DNA from: Triatoma infestans
Taxonomy: Eukaryota > Arthropoda > Insecta > Hemiptera > Reduviidae
NCBI GenBank assembly: GCA_011037195.1
Contig: JAAEAF010007978.1
Coordinates: 1 to 64,000 of the forward strand
Length of the DNA stretch: 64,000 bases
Direction of reading: 5' to 3'
Shown here: positions 34,000 through 45,262 of the stretch, in pieces
Layout: every line of letters starts with the position of its first letter
Position numbering within the stretch: the first letter of the stretch is position 1
The notes under the pieces: model-generated
Seen by the model: only the letters and a program-made list of their open reading frames with translations
What the model was told of the DNA's origin: nothing
Database searches by the model: none
Made by a program: the position numbers and the translations under genes

Positions 34000-34650
34000 G
34001 TAATAAAAGTTGTTCTACTACCCCCGATCGTCACTATTACGTCACACTCTCTTCTACAAAACATTCGACTCCAACCACTTTTTCTTGTTTAACTCTCCGC
34101 CCCCCCTTCTGACATTCGTTTTTCTTATTTTTGTTATCCTGAAAGAGAAAAAACTCGTATTTCATTGTTTGTTGACTGTTTATTAAAATGAAACTCTATA
34201 TAAATATACATATATAGAAAGGAAAGTAAACTTCAAAAAAAGAGCTTGCAACTTATTATTTTCGTAATATGTAGCAGCCATAATGATGCTTTGATTTGTT
34301 CTCGTTAGAAAGCGTTTTTTTTTTTTGTTCAGCCTCCTCTTAACTGAACTTTTAAGCTTACATGATTATTTAACTACGGTAATAATTTTGTTCCAGTAAA
34401 AAATATCATGTTTACATTAAGAAGCTTTACAATATAAACTTCAAGTTAATTGTGAAGCCAATTAAATTCAAGTTTTAATTAAAAGGAGAATAATCTAAAT
34501 TTTAATTAGATTGCAATAATTAAAAGCTTTTCCAACTAAATTAGGTGAATTTTTACTTTCTCTTAATTAATGTATATATTGCTTTCAATAATTTTGTAAA
34601 ATTTCTTTTACGTTTTCAATAATTAAAGGTTACTTCTAATTAATTACATT
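34000..34650. other. Gene-free AT-rich stretch
   Basis: No supported gene. It includes a poly-T run near 34315 and many TTAATTA-rich segments. Confidence 0.5.
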
Positions 34651-34794
34651 CTTTTACTGCTTTGAGAGAAAGTATTGCGATAGTGTCAAAGTTTCGAACT
34701 TTGAATTTTCATTGTAAATATATGTTTCGAGAACCCCTTGATTTTGAAATATCGGAAAAACGAAAGAAATCAAAGACGTAATTATCATACCCTT

Positions 34795-35000
34795 ATGTAA
34801 TGGAATGCTAGCACATGTTACCTGCAACAAAAAATCACTGGCCAATCCGCCCAACTACTACGTCATCCTCCACCTCACATGAGACGTAATGCACCACAAG
34901 CTAGGCGAGATCAAGATCCGCTTACCTCAATCCCTAGCAGATCTAGGTAAGAGAAGTGGGGGAACATGTCAATAAATATATAATATAAGGAGAGCGGTAT
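34795..35000. repeat. Dispersed repeat shared with 8860-9070
   Basis: Homologous to 8860-9070 (see that entry). It ends in 'aataaatatataatataagg' and is followed by a TATAAAAA-like segment at 35000. The function is unknown. Confidence 0.5.
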
Positions 35001-35576
35001 AAAAATTATAAGACAGTAGGACTTGAAGTCTCTTCTCTCTCGCTGTCTGAGTTGAATACAATTCCTGGTAAATGTTTTGATGACTGGACACTCTTGGGTA
35101 GCCAGTCATTTACACAAAAACGACTTCTAGTCGTTTGTGCCAGAATTGTGACAATGGAGTCAGGTAAACGAAGTATCAGTGTATCCCAGTTTCGCCAATA
35201 CATGGTTCCGTGTATTTGGGAGAGCAAACCTGTGAAAGGGATGCGTGCGAGACCTGGAGAATAAGAATACCTTAAGATATTGCAGTCAGGCCGGTAGATT
35301 GTTGGGGCAGGCTTCTTAGAAAGGTTTTCTTCCTAAAATTCACGGATCATGATTTGTCGACGTACGCACACACACACACACACACAGATATACAATATTG
35401 GAACTCTTAGTAAAAACTTCAGCTTTTTAAAGAAATATATCCATTAGGATTTTGAAAACTGTGCCAAAAGAATGCGTGAGAGTATTTGACATTAGATTTT
35501 TTGATGTTCACATAGAAGACGAATTTTCACTTCCAAACATGAGCGAAATCCGGTGGCGAAACCCAAATACAAAATC

Positions 35577-35660
35577 TGGTTGGGGAGACAGCACTCTCTC
35601 TCTCTCTCACTCTCACTCTATGAGGCGGTTGATGCTACTTTAAGAAATTCCCTGAGGGCA
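35577..35660. repeat. ~90-bp direct duplication, copy 2
   Basis: Second copy of 33899-33990, with a shorter CT tract and a few substitutions. Confidence 0.9.
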
Positions 35661-35771
35661 CAGTGAAACGACTTTCGCTGACTAATATTTACATAATTAT
35701 AATTGACTATATTTCTTGATATTATAATTCTTACTTGTTGTGCTGATTGGTTCCACAGAGCTGGGAAGCAT

Positions 35772-35996
35772 CAGAGACATTTTCCGTGGTAGCCTGCTTC
35801 ATTTTGTGGTCATCGACCGGTTTCGGGGGTTCGCCCATCTTCTGGATGTGTCTGTCAAACAGTGTGATAAATTCAACTTGCTCTGTGCAAGTCTGTGTTA
35901 TCACACTGTCTGACAAATACATCCTAAAGATGGGCGAACGCCCAAAACCGGTCGATGACCACAAAATGAAGCAGGCTACCACGGAAAATGTCCCTG
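35772..35996. mobile_element. Palindromic Penelope-type pair, 99-bp arms
   Basis: Arms 35772-35870 and 35898-35996 are close reverse complements with a 27-bp loop. Each contains the 'gatgggcgaac' and 'accggtcgatgaccac' blocks. Overlapping open frames on both strands (91 and 83 codons) encode nearly the same peptide, purely because the sequence is palindromic. Confidence 0.65.
35815..35844 (-). ncRNA. Decayed hammerhead-ribozyme-like core
   Basis: On the minus strand CAGAAGA (one change from CUGANGA), a GGG/CCC stem, GAAA and CCGGTC follow in hammerhead order. The box-1 change at U4 should abolish cleavage in known hammerheads. The plus-strand partner in the right arm has also lost both boxes. 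Confidence 0.3.
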
Positions 35997-36044
35997 ATAA
36001 TTCTTACTGTTTATATATTTAGTTGGCTACATTTATATGAATGG

Positions 36045-36750
36045 GAGAATGTAGACTTTATAAAACGTAGTTTTTGAGGAAAGGATAACTTCCCCTCCCC
36101 CACAAAAAACACTTTAATTAAATTCACTATCTCAAAAAAAAAGTTACAAACAAAAGTGATAGCTCTCTGCATACACAGTTAGGGTCCCAGGTTTAATGAA
36201 ATCCGGCGGTGTTTTTATAGAAAAAAATCGTAGAAAACGGAAATAACTGTTCAGTAATGTTGCACTTCCTGTTCAACCGATTTTCTTCATAACTCGGAAT
36301 TTTTTTCTACATATTTAATTCAAATTAATATTGTTTGGATGATAGAATTGTATAGTAAACTAAAATAGGATTTTGGAGCAAAATATAAACTCGTCCCTTC
36401 CTGAAAAGTCTCCTTAAATTAATGTTTCCAAAGAAATGTTTCAAATAAAAGTTTTAGCTCTTTATATATGTGTTGTTGATTTATTGAGTTGAAAGAAAAT
36501 CGTTGCAGCCGTTTTTTTAGAAAATTGCCAAAAACTGAAAAATCATTTTTTGTAAAGTATCACTTTTGGATCCCATGGTGGTTATCCAAACGAAATTTTA
36601 TGTTTGCACTTTCTGCGATTGTTCGTTTTTTGAGCTATGCGTTTTGACTATGTACACCATACGTAGACTCACTTTTTCACAATCGGTATAGTCAATTTCA
36701 CACGCTAGTAATACTTCCTCTTGAAGCAGTAAGAGAAGGTAAAAAAAAAA
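36045..36750 (+). repeat. Copy of the modular dispersed repeat (two modules)
   Basis: Modules start near 36250 and 36548 (about 298 bp apart). The right end is 'aatacttcctcttgaagcag' and 'taagagaaggtaaaaa' at 36709-36745. Confidence 0.7.
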
Positions 36751-36759
36751 AAATCTAAC

Positions 36760-37980
36760 TAAATTATATTGAGAAACGAGAGAATACAATAAAAATATTT
36801 TAAATTAACTTCTTAAGAATCAAAACAAATATTAATTGGGAGTTGGGAAAAAACCCTAGTAGTTTCTATGCAATGAACATTACTGTAATTTCTAGTAAAC
36901 ACAATTAGATGGGGAAGCTTTTAAAAGCTAATAGCACATTTCCAAGTATAACAACCTAAAACCATGTATATACGTTTGTATATATATTTAGAAAGCAGGC
37001 AGTGGTACAGACCGAGAGAGAGACGCTCAGGCGTGGAAGACAATACCAGCTGTACACTTGACTAAATTAGGTTTTGCCTTAATTCAAGTGTAACCTTCCT
37101 TGTTGTCATGGTTACCGCACTATGACAGTCCAGTATATTTATACAAAAGAAAAACAAAAAAGCTTTGGGTTTGAGAGGACACGAGTTTTTATTTTTATTT
37201 ATTTTCTCTCTCTCTGGCTCTCTCGTTCTCTCGCTCTCTCTCTCGCTGTACTAATAATGTAATTTCTAGGTTACTCAAGTAACTCTTGTGTCCACTAGTT
37301 TGTATGGAGCAACTGAAGGAATAACAATTGTGTTGAGGTTTAGCTGGTTTTTTTCTTCTCCCCTTGCCTCGCTAGTTTCTTCTTTTTTTTGGTAACTTCC
37401 GCTCTGTTAAGAGTCTGTGGTCAGGGGGTGAGGAAATGAGGACGAACAAGAGGATAAGAGCGCCGAGTACTCCGGGTACTTGTCGGCTGCCTCCCTCCCT
37501 AGCTACCTCCTACCGCTGACAAAGCCCAACCCACAATGGTTTTTGTACGCTAACAAACTCCAGGTGGTTTACCTAGTAGAAGGTAAGGTTAGAGAGAGAG
37601 AGATAGAAGGTTTTAGGCGGCTCCTGCAGACTGAATAATGAAGTATGTTTTGCTTTTGTGGACGGGAAGAGTGGATGCCAAGGCTCTATAGGAATCTTCC
37701 CTACTTGTTCTTTATCTTCTCCATTGCGGACACATCCACCAGCCTCTTTAGCCGCGTTGGATTACATATACCAACCACCAAAAGGGTTTCTCTGAAAACA
37801 GAGTGCCTGAATGAAGAGAGTTTCCCACCAAAACTTTTGTCTGTTTGTAAGTCAAATGATGAAAAATAAAAAAAAATATAAAGGGTTTAACTTTTGCCTT
37901 GACATAAATACTAATTGTTGTTAATAGAATAAAGATATAGAATAGTATGTGACATGAGTTTGTTATTTCGAGAATATCAA
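36760..37980. other. Gene-free stretch
   Basis: It contains a (CT)n-rich block near 37206-37250 and a GA-rich block near 37590. The 74-codon frame at 37645-37869 shows no domain or splice context. Confidence 0.45.
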
Positions 37981-38029
37981 ATCAGCTTAAAATACAGGGC
38001 AGTCAATTTTTACTTGCTCTTATTGCTAT

Positions 38030-38314
38030 AAGAGGAAGTCATTGATTTTTCACCGGAAGTACATATATGCTTGAAGGTTTTGAGAATGGAAACAAAAATT
38101 TGGTGTGAAACAATCACGCGACTATTTGCAGATTTACACAGTTACAATTGACTAATTCTTTTCTACCATATAATGCTTACTAGATGTTTGGTAGTCGTCA
38201 AGATACATGAATGAGGAGAATCTAAACTTGAATGAGGAGAATCTAAACTTTATGAAAGCTACAGCAGCAAGAGAAATAAATGAAAATGTTTAGCAAATGG
38301 TCAAGATGTGCGAG
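38030..38314 (-). repeat. Dispersed-repeat fragments left of the fold-back element
   Basis: Fragments include 'gtgtgaaacaatcacgcga' at 38102 and 'tgtttagcaaatggtc' at 38287. The latter is the family's 'tttttagcaaatggt' block, interrupted by the fold-back insertion; the matching 'gtaaacaaaatacctcaaaa' resumes at 39203. Confidence 0.55.
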
Positions 38315-38318
38315 TATA

Positions 38319-39195
38319 CAGGCTGTCCCAAGGTATATGGATAACGACTTTTTCTCGGAAACTAAGATAGCTAGAAAAAAAACTAAGAAATACGCGTCCC
38401 CGTAGTTTTTTGTTAGAAATCCAAATTTAATTTGCAAATTTGTTTTGGTGCTTCCAGAAGCGAGATACAGGCACCAACTTCATTTTTTTAAATGGGAAGG
38501 TGTGATTTTTATTTAAGAAACAGATTCTTCTATTTTTTGTAAGAAAAATTTACTTGAACGGTTTTTTTCTGCGTGTGATATTTTACAAGTTATGAATGAA
38601 AACATGATTCTTATAAGAAATTTCAAAATGATATAACGGTTTTTTGATTGAATAAGAAGAAAAGTACTATTTTATTATAAATTTTACTCCACATTAATTA
38701 CAGATCTTGCTCGAACTGGCCTCCACATGCAGGAAAAAGCATGTGTATGCATTTCTAATGGTGGAGGCCAGTTTGAGCAAGATCTGTAATTAATGAGGAG
38801 TAAATTATATTAAAATAGTACGTTATAGTAAAATAGTAAATTATAATAATAGTAGGTTCTTATTCAATCAAAAAACCGTTATATCATTTGAAATTTCTTA
38901 TAGGAATCATGTTTTCATTCATAACTTGTAAAATGTCGCTCAAAGAAAAAAACCGTTTAAGTACATTTTTCATATAAAAAATAGAGGAATCTATTTCTTA
39001 AATAAAAACCACACTTCCCCGTTTGAAAAAATGAAGTTGGTGCCTGTATCCTTGCTTCTCGAAGCACCAAAACAAATTTGCAAATTAAATTTGGATTTCT
39101 AACAAAAAACTACGGGGACACATATTTTTTAGTTTTTTTCTAGCTATCTTAGTTTCCAAGAAAAAGTCGTTATCCATATACTTAGGGACACCCTG
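38319..39195. mobile_element. 877-bp fold-back element with ~410-bp arms
   Basis: Left arm 38319-38726 and right arm 38761-39195 are reverse complements over nearly their whole length, with a 34-bp loop. Termini are CAGGCTGTCCC and (reverse complement) CAGGGTGTCCC. TATA flanks both sides (38315-38318 and 39196-39199), a likely target duplication or preference. There is no coding frame. It inserted into a dispersed-repeat copy. The CAGGGTGTCCC-type end suggests a cut-and-paste DNA transposon derivative, but I cannot name the superfamily. Confidence 0.8.
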
Positions 39196-39199
39196 TATA

Positions 39200-39760
39200 T
39201 CTGTAAACAAAATACCTCAAAAACGAAAAATTGCGGGGAAACTCACAGTTGATATTCAGTTTAGTTATCACCATGGCTTTTGGTGAAATCCGTCAATCGG
39301 AAGAGCGAGTTTATTTAATAGCTTTTCTTTTTTGCAATTATCGAAAACGGCGCCAACGATGTTCTTTAAAATTGGCACACCAACAGACACTCAAGATTTT
39401 CCCTTGCTGCTATTTACACAGCTATAATTGATTATTTCTCTACAAACATATAACTTCTTCTTGTTTAGATGTTTAGTTGCCATCAATTTACATGAATGGG
39501 AAGAATCTAAATTATCTAAAGCGATTTTTTTTTTGAGGAAAGCAAAATCACTCCTCACTCAAAACATCCTACTTTAAATGAATTTTCTCGGATAAAAGTT
39601 ACAAACAAAAATGATAGGTCCTTGTGTGATTATAGTTAGTATACCTACTTTAATGAAATCAAGGGGACCTTAAAACATCCATTTCCGGTGAAAACTACGT
39701 TTTGAAAATTCGAGACGATCTCTACTTCCTCTTATAGCGGTAGGAGAAAGTAACAATTCC
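39200..39760. repeat. Dispersed-repeat fragments right of the fold-back
   Basis: Inverted blocks run to about 39380, then direct blocks run to the end 'cctcttatagcggtaggaga' at 39729-39748. Confidence 0.55.
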
Positions 39761-39769
39761 GAGTTGAAA

Positions 39770-41150
39770 GATAATTTGTCAAGTGAATGTTGAATTATTG
39801 TAAAGCCAGATAATAACAAGATTCAAGACAAGATTGGAACTGCATATATATATATCGTATATACAATATATTTACTTTATATATAAGGAAAAGTAAATAA
39901 ATTATTGGTCCCAGTGTTACGATTATCACACCTAAGAACAAAATTTTCTTTTAAAATCAATAAACTTTTATATTTCTCCTTATCAGAAATGATATCAACT
40001 TTTAAAAATTATGTTCCAATAAATGAAACAACAAAGAATAAGGATAAAGATAAAGTAAAAAGCAATAAAAGCTTCTTTCCTTTTGCAAAACTTTTATCAA
40101 TTTAACATTATATACGACAGACGTAAAACGGCTTTTTTTTTTTCACAAGGTTGGCTAAACTGGTGTCACAATAAATGTTCTACTTCGTTTTTAGTATCAT
40201 CTATCTTTTTTTTTTCTCTCTCATTTTATTTTTATTTTTATTATCATAGTTATAAAGTGCTGTTTCTTGAAGTAATTTTAAAAGTCTGGAAAAGCTGCTG
40301 TGAAATAACTATAAACAGGATTTTCATCTCACTGCTATTTCCACAGTTTTGATGGATAATCTTTTCTTAAAAGTGGGAATATTTAGTTCCCTTAGTTCCC
40401 AATAGGTGTTGGAAACCGTACAGTGATGCTGTCGAGATATTATAAAAGGGAGCGTAATCAAGTATATATATATATAATATATATATCCAAACTTTGTGTT
40501 TAGAAAAGATGGCGAGTAATCTAAAAAAAGAAATCAGTCGGTGCCAGATCCAGATTCAGATAACACCTTATCTGTCGAATTATGTCGAATAATAATTCCA
40601 GTGGCCAATCCCTGTGATATAAGAGTGACTTTTTCACCTGTAAACCACGTCGCATATTCAGATTTTTTGCACGATTCGCAAAAAAAAAAAAAAATTAAAG
40701 AAATTTGGAAGTTTCTCATCCCAAAATTTCGTTAGCTACACTTTGCCGGCCTGGCTCTTGATTTCTTTCCTTGCTGAAGACCAAGCATACCTTCATTACA
40801 CATTTTATAGGCGATTCATAAGTTTCTTTTCGTTTGGTCACCTCCTAGAATTATTTACGTGGCATCAAGTTGCACAGCCTCGAAGAAGAGAAATGCAAAT
40901 AATTGGCAAAACACTCTAAGATAAAGAATATTTTACTGTCGGCATAAAAAACAAAAACAAAAACAGAGAGCTGCGGCACGGATATAATATATCTACTAGA
41001 GATTATGTCGGAAAATAGTAAAAATTGTGAGCGGATTTTAATAACTACATTAGAAATATAACCACAAATTGTGGCCCTTACAATCAACAAGCCAACCAGT
41101 ATGGTGATTAACAGAAACAATACGTTGTTATAAAATCTCTATATGAAATT
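39770..41150. other. Gene-free AT-rich stretch
   Basis: TA microsatellites lie near 39846-39890 and 40464-40488. Short open frames on both strands show no motif. Confidence 0.5.
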
Positions 41151-41162
41151 AAATAATTTGTT

Positions 41163-41192
41163 CTGGCGATGCATGAAAATCCGAAACTGGTC
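41163..41192 (+). ncRNA. Decayed hammerhead-like core (isolated)
   Basis: CTGGCGA (A6 changed), a GCAT...ATCC segment, GAAA, and CTGGTCAG occur in the same order as at 21396. The change in box 1 suggests inactivity. Confidence 0.3.
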
Positions 41193-41209
41193 AGGAAATA
41201 TATCTAATT

Positions 41210-41345
41210 GACTCTTTGTTTATTGAATAAACCCGTTTGCTAAACTTAAAAAACTTAAAAAAAAAATCTATTTCTGGTGAAAATCCAATTCTGAATATTT
41301 GACAGAATGCAGTAAGTACTTCCTCTCATTTTATAGAGAGTAAAC
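41210..41345 (+). repeat. Right end of a dispersed-repeat copy
   Basis: 'aacccgtttgctaaac' to 'gtacttcctctcattttatagag' is a degraded right end. Confidence 0.5.
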
Positions 41346-41349
41346 ATTT

Positions 41350-42440
41350 TATATACGCTTTGTCAGCTTGTAGAAGATAAAAACAAACAAAAAATTGCGC
41401 TTGTCAGAGCTGATATCCCCCCTCTCACGTGCAGGTGACCCCCTACCGCCACCACCATACAACACTGAATGATTATTAGTGTATAAAGTTATCTGAAACT
41501 GTATTACATGCCTGTATTGAAGTATAATCTAAGCCCAGTGCCGTTTTTTACAACTTTTCCTTCTATTGCTTCTATAGAGGACACGTATTTATACGTTTTT
41601 TACTTTTTACTTTTTTTTGTTTCTTTTTACGATCTGATCGGGCAGTTTCATCTATCTTACGTTTCCTTCTTTTTATCTCATGAAATTTACCAACTACTTG
41701 CACTTAACCCCCTGTGATTGGTATAAGGTAAATCCTTTCTCTTTCTGCCCTTCTTTGTGTGCATTATATATATATATATATATATATATGTCAGCTGCGT
41801 GGTTTATATATATATATAACCTCCCTTAAGAGATGTTTCCCCAACCTAAACTCTCAACTCCCTGTACAGAAATATTCGCTTACTATTTTAGCTATGTATA
41901 TTGAGTGCCTCAGGCATGTTTTTGTTTTTTTTCTTGGTTAGATCTTATACCAAGAACAAAGAACAGGAAGATAAAAAAAGGAAAAAAAAAAAGCAAGTAA
42001 TAGGCAAATGATGAAGAAAAATAAAGCTTTTCTTCTTTTTTCCAGCAAAAGAAATTGAATAAAGCAGATCGGATACAATTTCTTTATATATATATATATT
42101 TGTTACTAGTGATTGCCAAAAGAGTATAGTTCTGTTTATTCTCTTTATATATATATATATATAAAGAAAAAGAATTTTCTAACTTATAAGAGTAAATTTT
42201 TGTAATATGTGAAATTTTTTCGATATCGAGTTTTCATCGGATTATACATTTTGAGGTAAACCAAGGCTTACTACTTACATTTAGTTTAACAGTTCCAGTG
42301 AAGTTAAATAAATTAGAATTAATTATGGAGTAATAGACAGAAGAATAAAAATTATTGTGTAATTATTCAATGGAATCAGTAATTAAATAAATATTTCCGT
42401 TTAATGCCATTAGACTATGAAATTGTTTTATGCAGTTTAT
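41350..42440. other. Gene-free stretch with (TA)n microsatellites
   Basis: (TA)n runs lie at about 41765-41790, 42083-42100 and 42144-42165. No gene is supported. Confidence 0.55.
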
Positions 42441-42449
42441 TTTTCCATT

Positions 42450-44190
42450 TATTAGAGGCATTTATTAGAGGTAACTTTATTGAAACTAACAGAATCCCTA
42501 AATGAATCACTTTTAAAATTGAACATTTCAAGACACAACAGAAAATGGTCGGGTAGATCAGAAATATCTTCTATTTGAAAATCATGAATAAAGGGAAAAC
42601 AACTTAAAGTTAATCCAAAAACAATCCACAATGCTTCTGCTTCTTTCTGAAATAAAATAAAAGTCAAATTGGCCGGTGTATTGACTGATTGATCTGCCAT
42701 TACAGACATAGAAACCAAGAATAATGGCTTGAGAATTGCATTCAACATCATCGAAAAGTCTGTGACTATGTAAATAAGAGTCTTCAAAATTGGAATACCA
42801 ATTTTAGAATTAGAGCCCTTCCCCCATCTAAAATCATACTATCACAACTATATTTCAGACAACAATTTCATGCAAAACAGAATCAGTACAATTTAACATG
42901 ATATTCACCTACATTGTCTGGCATTAAATATACGAAACCAAGTATAAAGTGAATATCTTGACTCTTTATCCGTAAGAAAGTGCAATCTTTTTCAATAGTT
43001 GAAATTTTAACAGATAATGCAAACAAAAAATTATAAAGAAGATCAGCTGGATCTCTTTTTAGAATAAAGTTTGGTTACAATTAATATGTTAATTATAATT
43101 TGAAGAAAATTAGAAAGTTTAACAGCATCAGAGGCATGCAAGTTTCACTAATACACATTATGTCCTTCTTTAAGAAGCTTTCAAGTTCAGAAGGTAACAT
43201 ATTATATAAGGAATTTATGCCTTAAACATTCCAGATTCATAAATTCTATTAAATAAACCATTTTTGAGAAAAAGTTTCTGAAGATACATTTTTAGATACA
43301 ACCTGAGTTATGGATCTTGGTTGACTACTTTTTTCTATATTGTGAGAACTAAACTTTAATTGGTATTCCAGAAACCTACGTAGGACTGTCAGCAAGTTTT
43401 GATTTCTTTAAAACATTAGAAACTTTGTATTAGAGTATTCAACCACTATTTCCAGATTCGAAATCATCAAATATTTGAAAGTACAAGGACGTCTTGAATC
43501 TTCGGTTTGCGATACATCTTTATCCCTACTTTTTCTTCACCGCAGTTGTTCTTCTAAGAAATGATTTCTTGAAGAGGACTCAAGAATGTCGCTAGTAAAT
43601 TCTCATCATATTTTTTTTTTAGAATTTAAAACGGTGTAATTGTCTCACATTTTAACCTGTTTGTATTCATTTCCGGCCTGTTTAAAATATTTGTAGAGTA
43701 CTTTCCTTTCCTCTCTCACACCTTTTGGAAAGTCTTCTTGGTTGATTGAATCTTTTATTAAATATTCCATCTCTTTACATTTCAGACTTAAATCTAATTG
43801 GATCTAAAATGTTTACGTGTATAATTAATATCAGCCTCAATGCGCTGAATATCTAACTTAGTATTAATTATTTTTAATATAATTCTTATCAAAACAGTGC
43901 TGTCATCAAACAGCGTCTAGTAAACTAAGGCCTACAAATGTCACATTTTTACGTCAAATTTTTTTTCTCTAAAATTCTTATTTTATTAATATGTTGTTTA
44001 TTGAGTTTCTTTAGTTCAGCGTTATCCTCTTTGAAAGAAATAATCTCCTTATTTATTGCATCAAACTTTCTATCTGTGTCACAGATTATATATTTTTAAT
44101 TTCATCTATTTTCGCTGAGTTCTCTACAATATTACTCTTTAAAGAATTAATTGCCTCGAGGATTTTGTCCTTTCCAGACGTTATTTCAAA
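42450..44190 (-). pseudogene. LINE relic: coiled-coil ORF1 and endonuclease, no RT
   Basis: Minus strand, right to left. A lysine/glutamate-rich heptad-like stretch (KILEAINSLKSNIVENSAK, then KEDNAELKKLNKQHINK) lies near 44180-43970. An ORF1 C-terminal block EDFPKGVREERKVLYKYFKQ lies near 43740-43690. The endonuclease start (INSLYNMLPSELESFLKKD, then IMCISETCMP) lies near 43210-43130. The endonuclease end ADQSVNT...FQIEDISDLPDHFLLCL lies near 42700-42530, where 'sDHfp' is the catalytic-side His region of the exonuclease-endonuclease-phosphatase fold. Frameshifts and stops are frequent. The reverse transcriptase expected below 42450 is absent. The minus-strand 111-codon frame at 42452-42787 belongs to this relic. 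Confidence 0.6.
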
Positions 44191-44199
44191 TTAATAGAA

Positions 44200-44640
44200 T
44201 AAAAAGAAAAATTCGAGAGGAAGAATATACGATATGACTAAAAGTTTTGCTATGAGTCATAACAAGAAAAAGAAACATTACACACTCATTGAATAAATCA
44301 ATATTTTTGTTGGGCGTATTTATTTTGAAACAAATAAAATTGAAAAAAAGGAAATTATTTTCTAAACTTCAACAGGTAAACAACAGAGTAAGAGGAGGGT
44401 AAACAAGGCATTGAACTATATCCCCATTCAACCATGACTCTAGCCAAGAACTCAAGAATTTCATTAAATTTTAATCATTCATCAATTTTAATCATCAAAT
44501 AAATAAACTATTTGATAAAATATTTTGAAACTCAAAATACGCTTGACTATTATCTGCTCTCAAAATACTACGAATAAAAAATGATTAGAAGTACATTTTT
44601 ATCAAACTAATCACAGACTGCGAATAAAAGGTGTTCATTT
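44200..44640. other. Gene-free stretch
   Basis: AT-rich, with no supported feature between the LINE relic and the next dispersed-repeat fragments. Confidence 0.45.
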
Positions 44641-44697
44641 CATGAAAACCACTCACTTAACGTTTTAGTAAGGATTGTAAGTTTGAAGAAAATTTAT

Positions 44698-44745
44698 CCA
44701 ACTGTAACTATAACTGTAACTATAACTATAACTATAACTATAACA
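44698..44745 (+). repeat. (AACTAT)n hexamer tract
   Basis: 'ctgtaactataactgtaact' and four further 'ataact' units. It is not an arthropod telomere repeat (TTAGG). Confidence 0.85.
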
Positions 44746-44789
44746 GGTATGAAGTGATTCATATCAGAAATCTTTTAAAACTTTAGTTT

Positions 44790-45085
44790 CGAGCAAAAGA
44801 AACAAAACTGATGTGAAACTTTCACACGACTTTCTCTTACTGTAATTATTCGGAATTGGCAACGATTTCTGGTGGCGAGGTTTATATATATTTTTTTTTT
44901 TTGGCGACATATGAACCACTTGGGATGTTGCTACATTATAGACCACCTAGCAGCAGCGACCTTTTTAACACTTCATCAACTTTTGATCCAACCGTTTAAA
45001 GTTAAACAGAACTCACAAACTTCCCAGAATTCTCCTAAAATCACTTCCCCCCACCCGAAATTTCAAATAAAAATGGTAGGTTTAC
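44790..45085 (+). repeat. Dispersed-repeat left end and module fragment
   Basis: 'ctgatgtgaaactttcacac' with 'gactttctcttactgtaatt' at 44809-44848 is a near-consensus left end. A degraded module with 'tttcaaataaaaatggtagg' follows at 45060. Confidence 0.65.
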
Positions 45086-45262
45086 TTATAATTAATGAAG
45101 AATCTATTTTAGATGTGGATGTGTTTTGTAATGAGAATTATAAACGCTGCAATCATCTTAGAAACAGTGCAACCTGTAATTGGGGTTTGAGCGGATAATT
45201 ATCACACAACAGTGTAATTATCGCGGGAGAAGATAATTATATAATATCAATAATTCTCATAA

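Noticed and set aside
37645..37869. 74-codon open frame considered as a small gene or exon
   Set aside because: No domain, no convincing splice sites or start context, and no second copy.
44698..44745. Hexamer tract considered as a telomere-type repeat
   Set aside because: The unit AACTAT is not TTAGG or a known arthropod telomere repeat and the tract is short.
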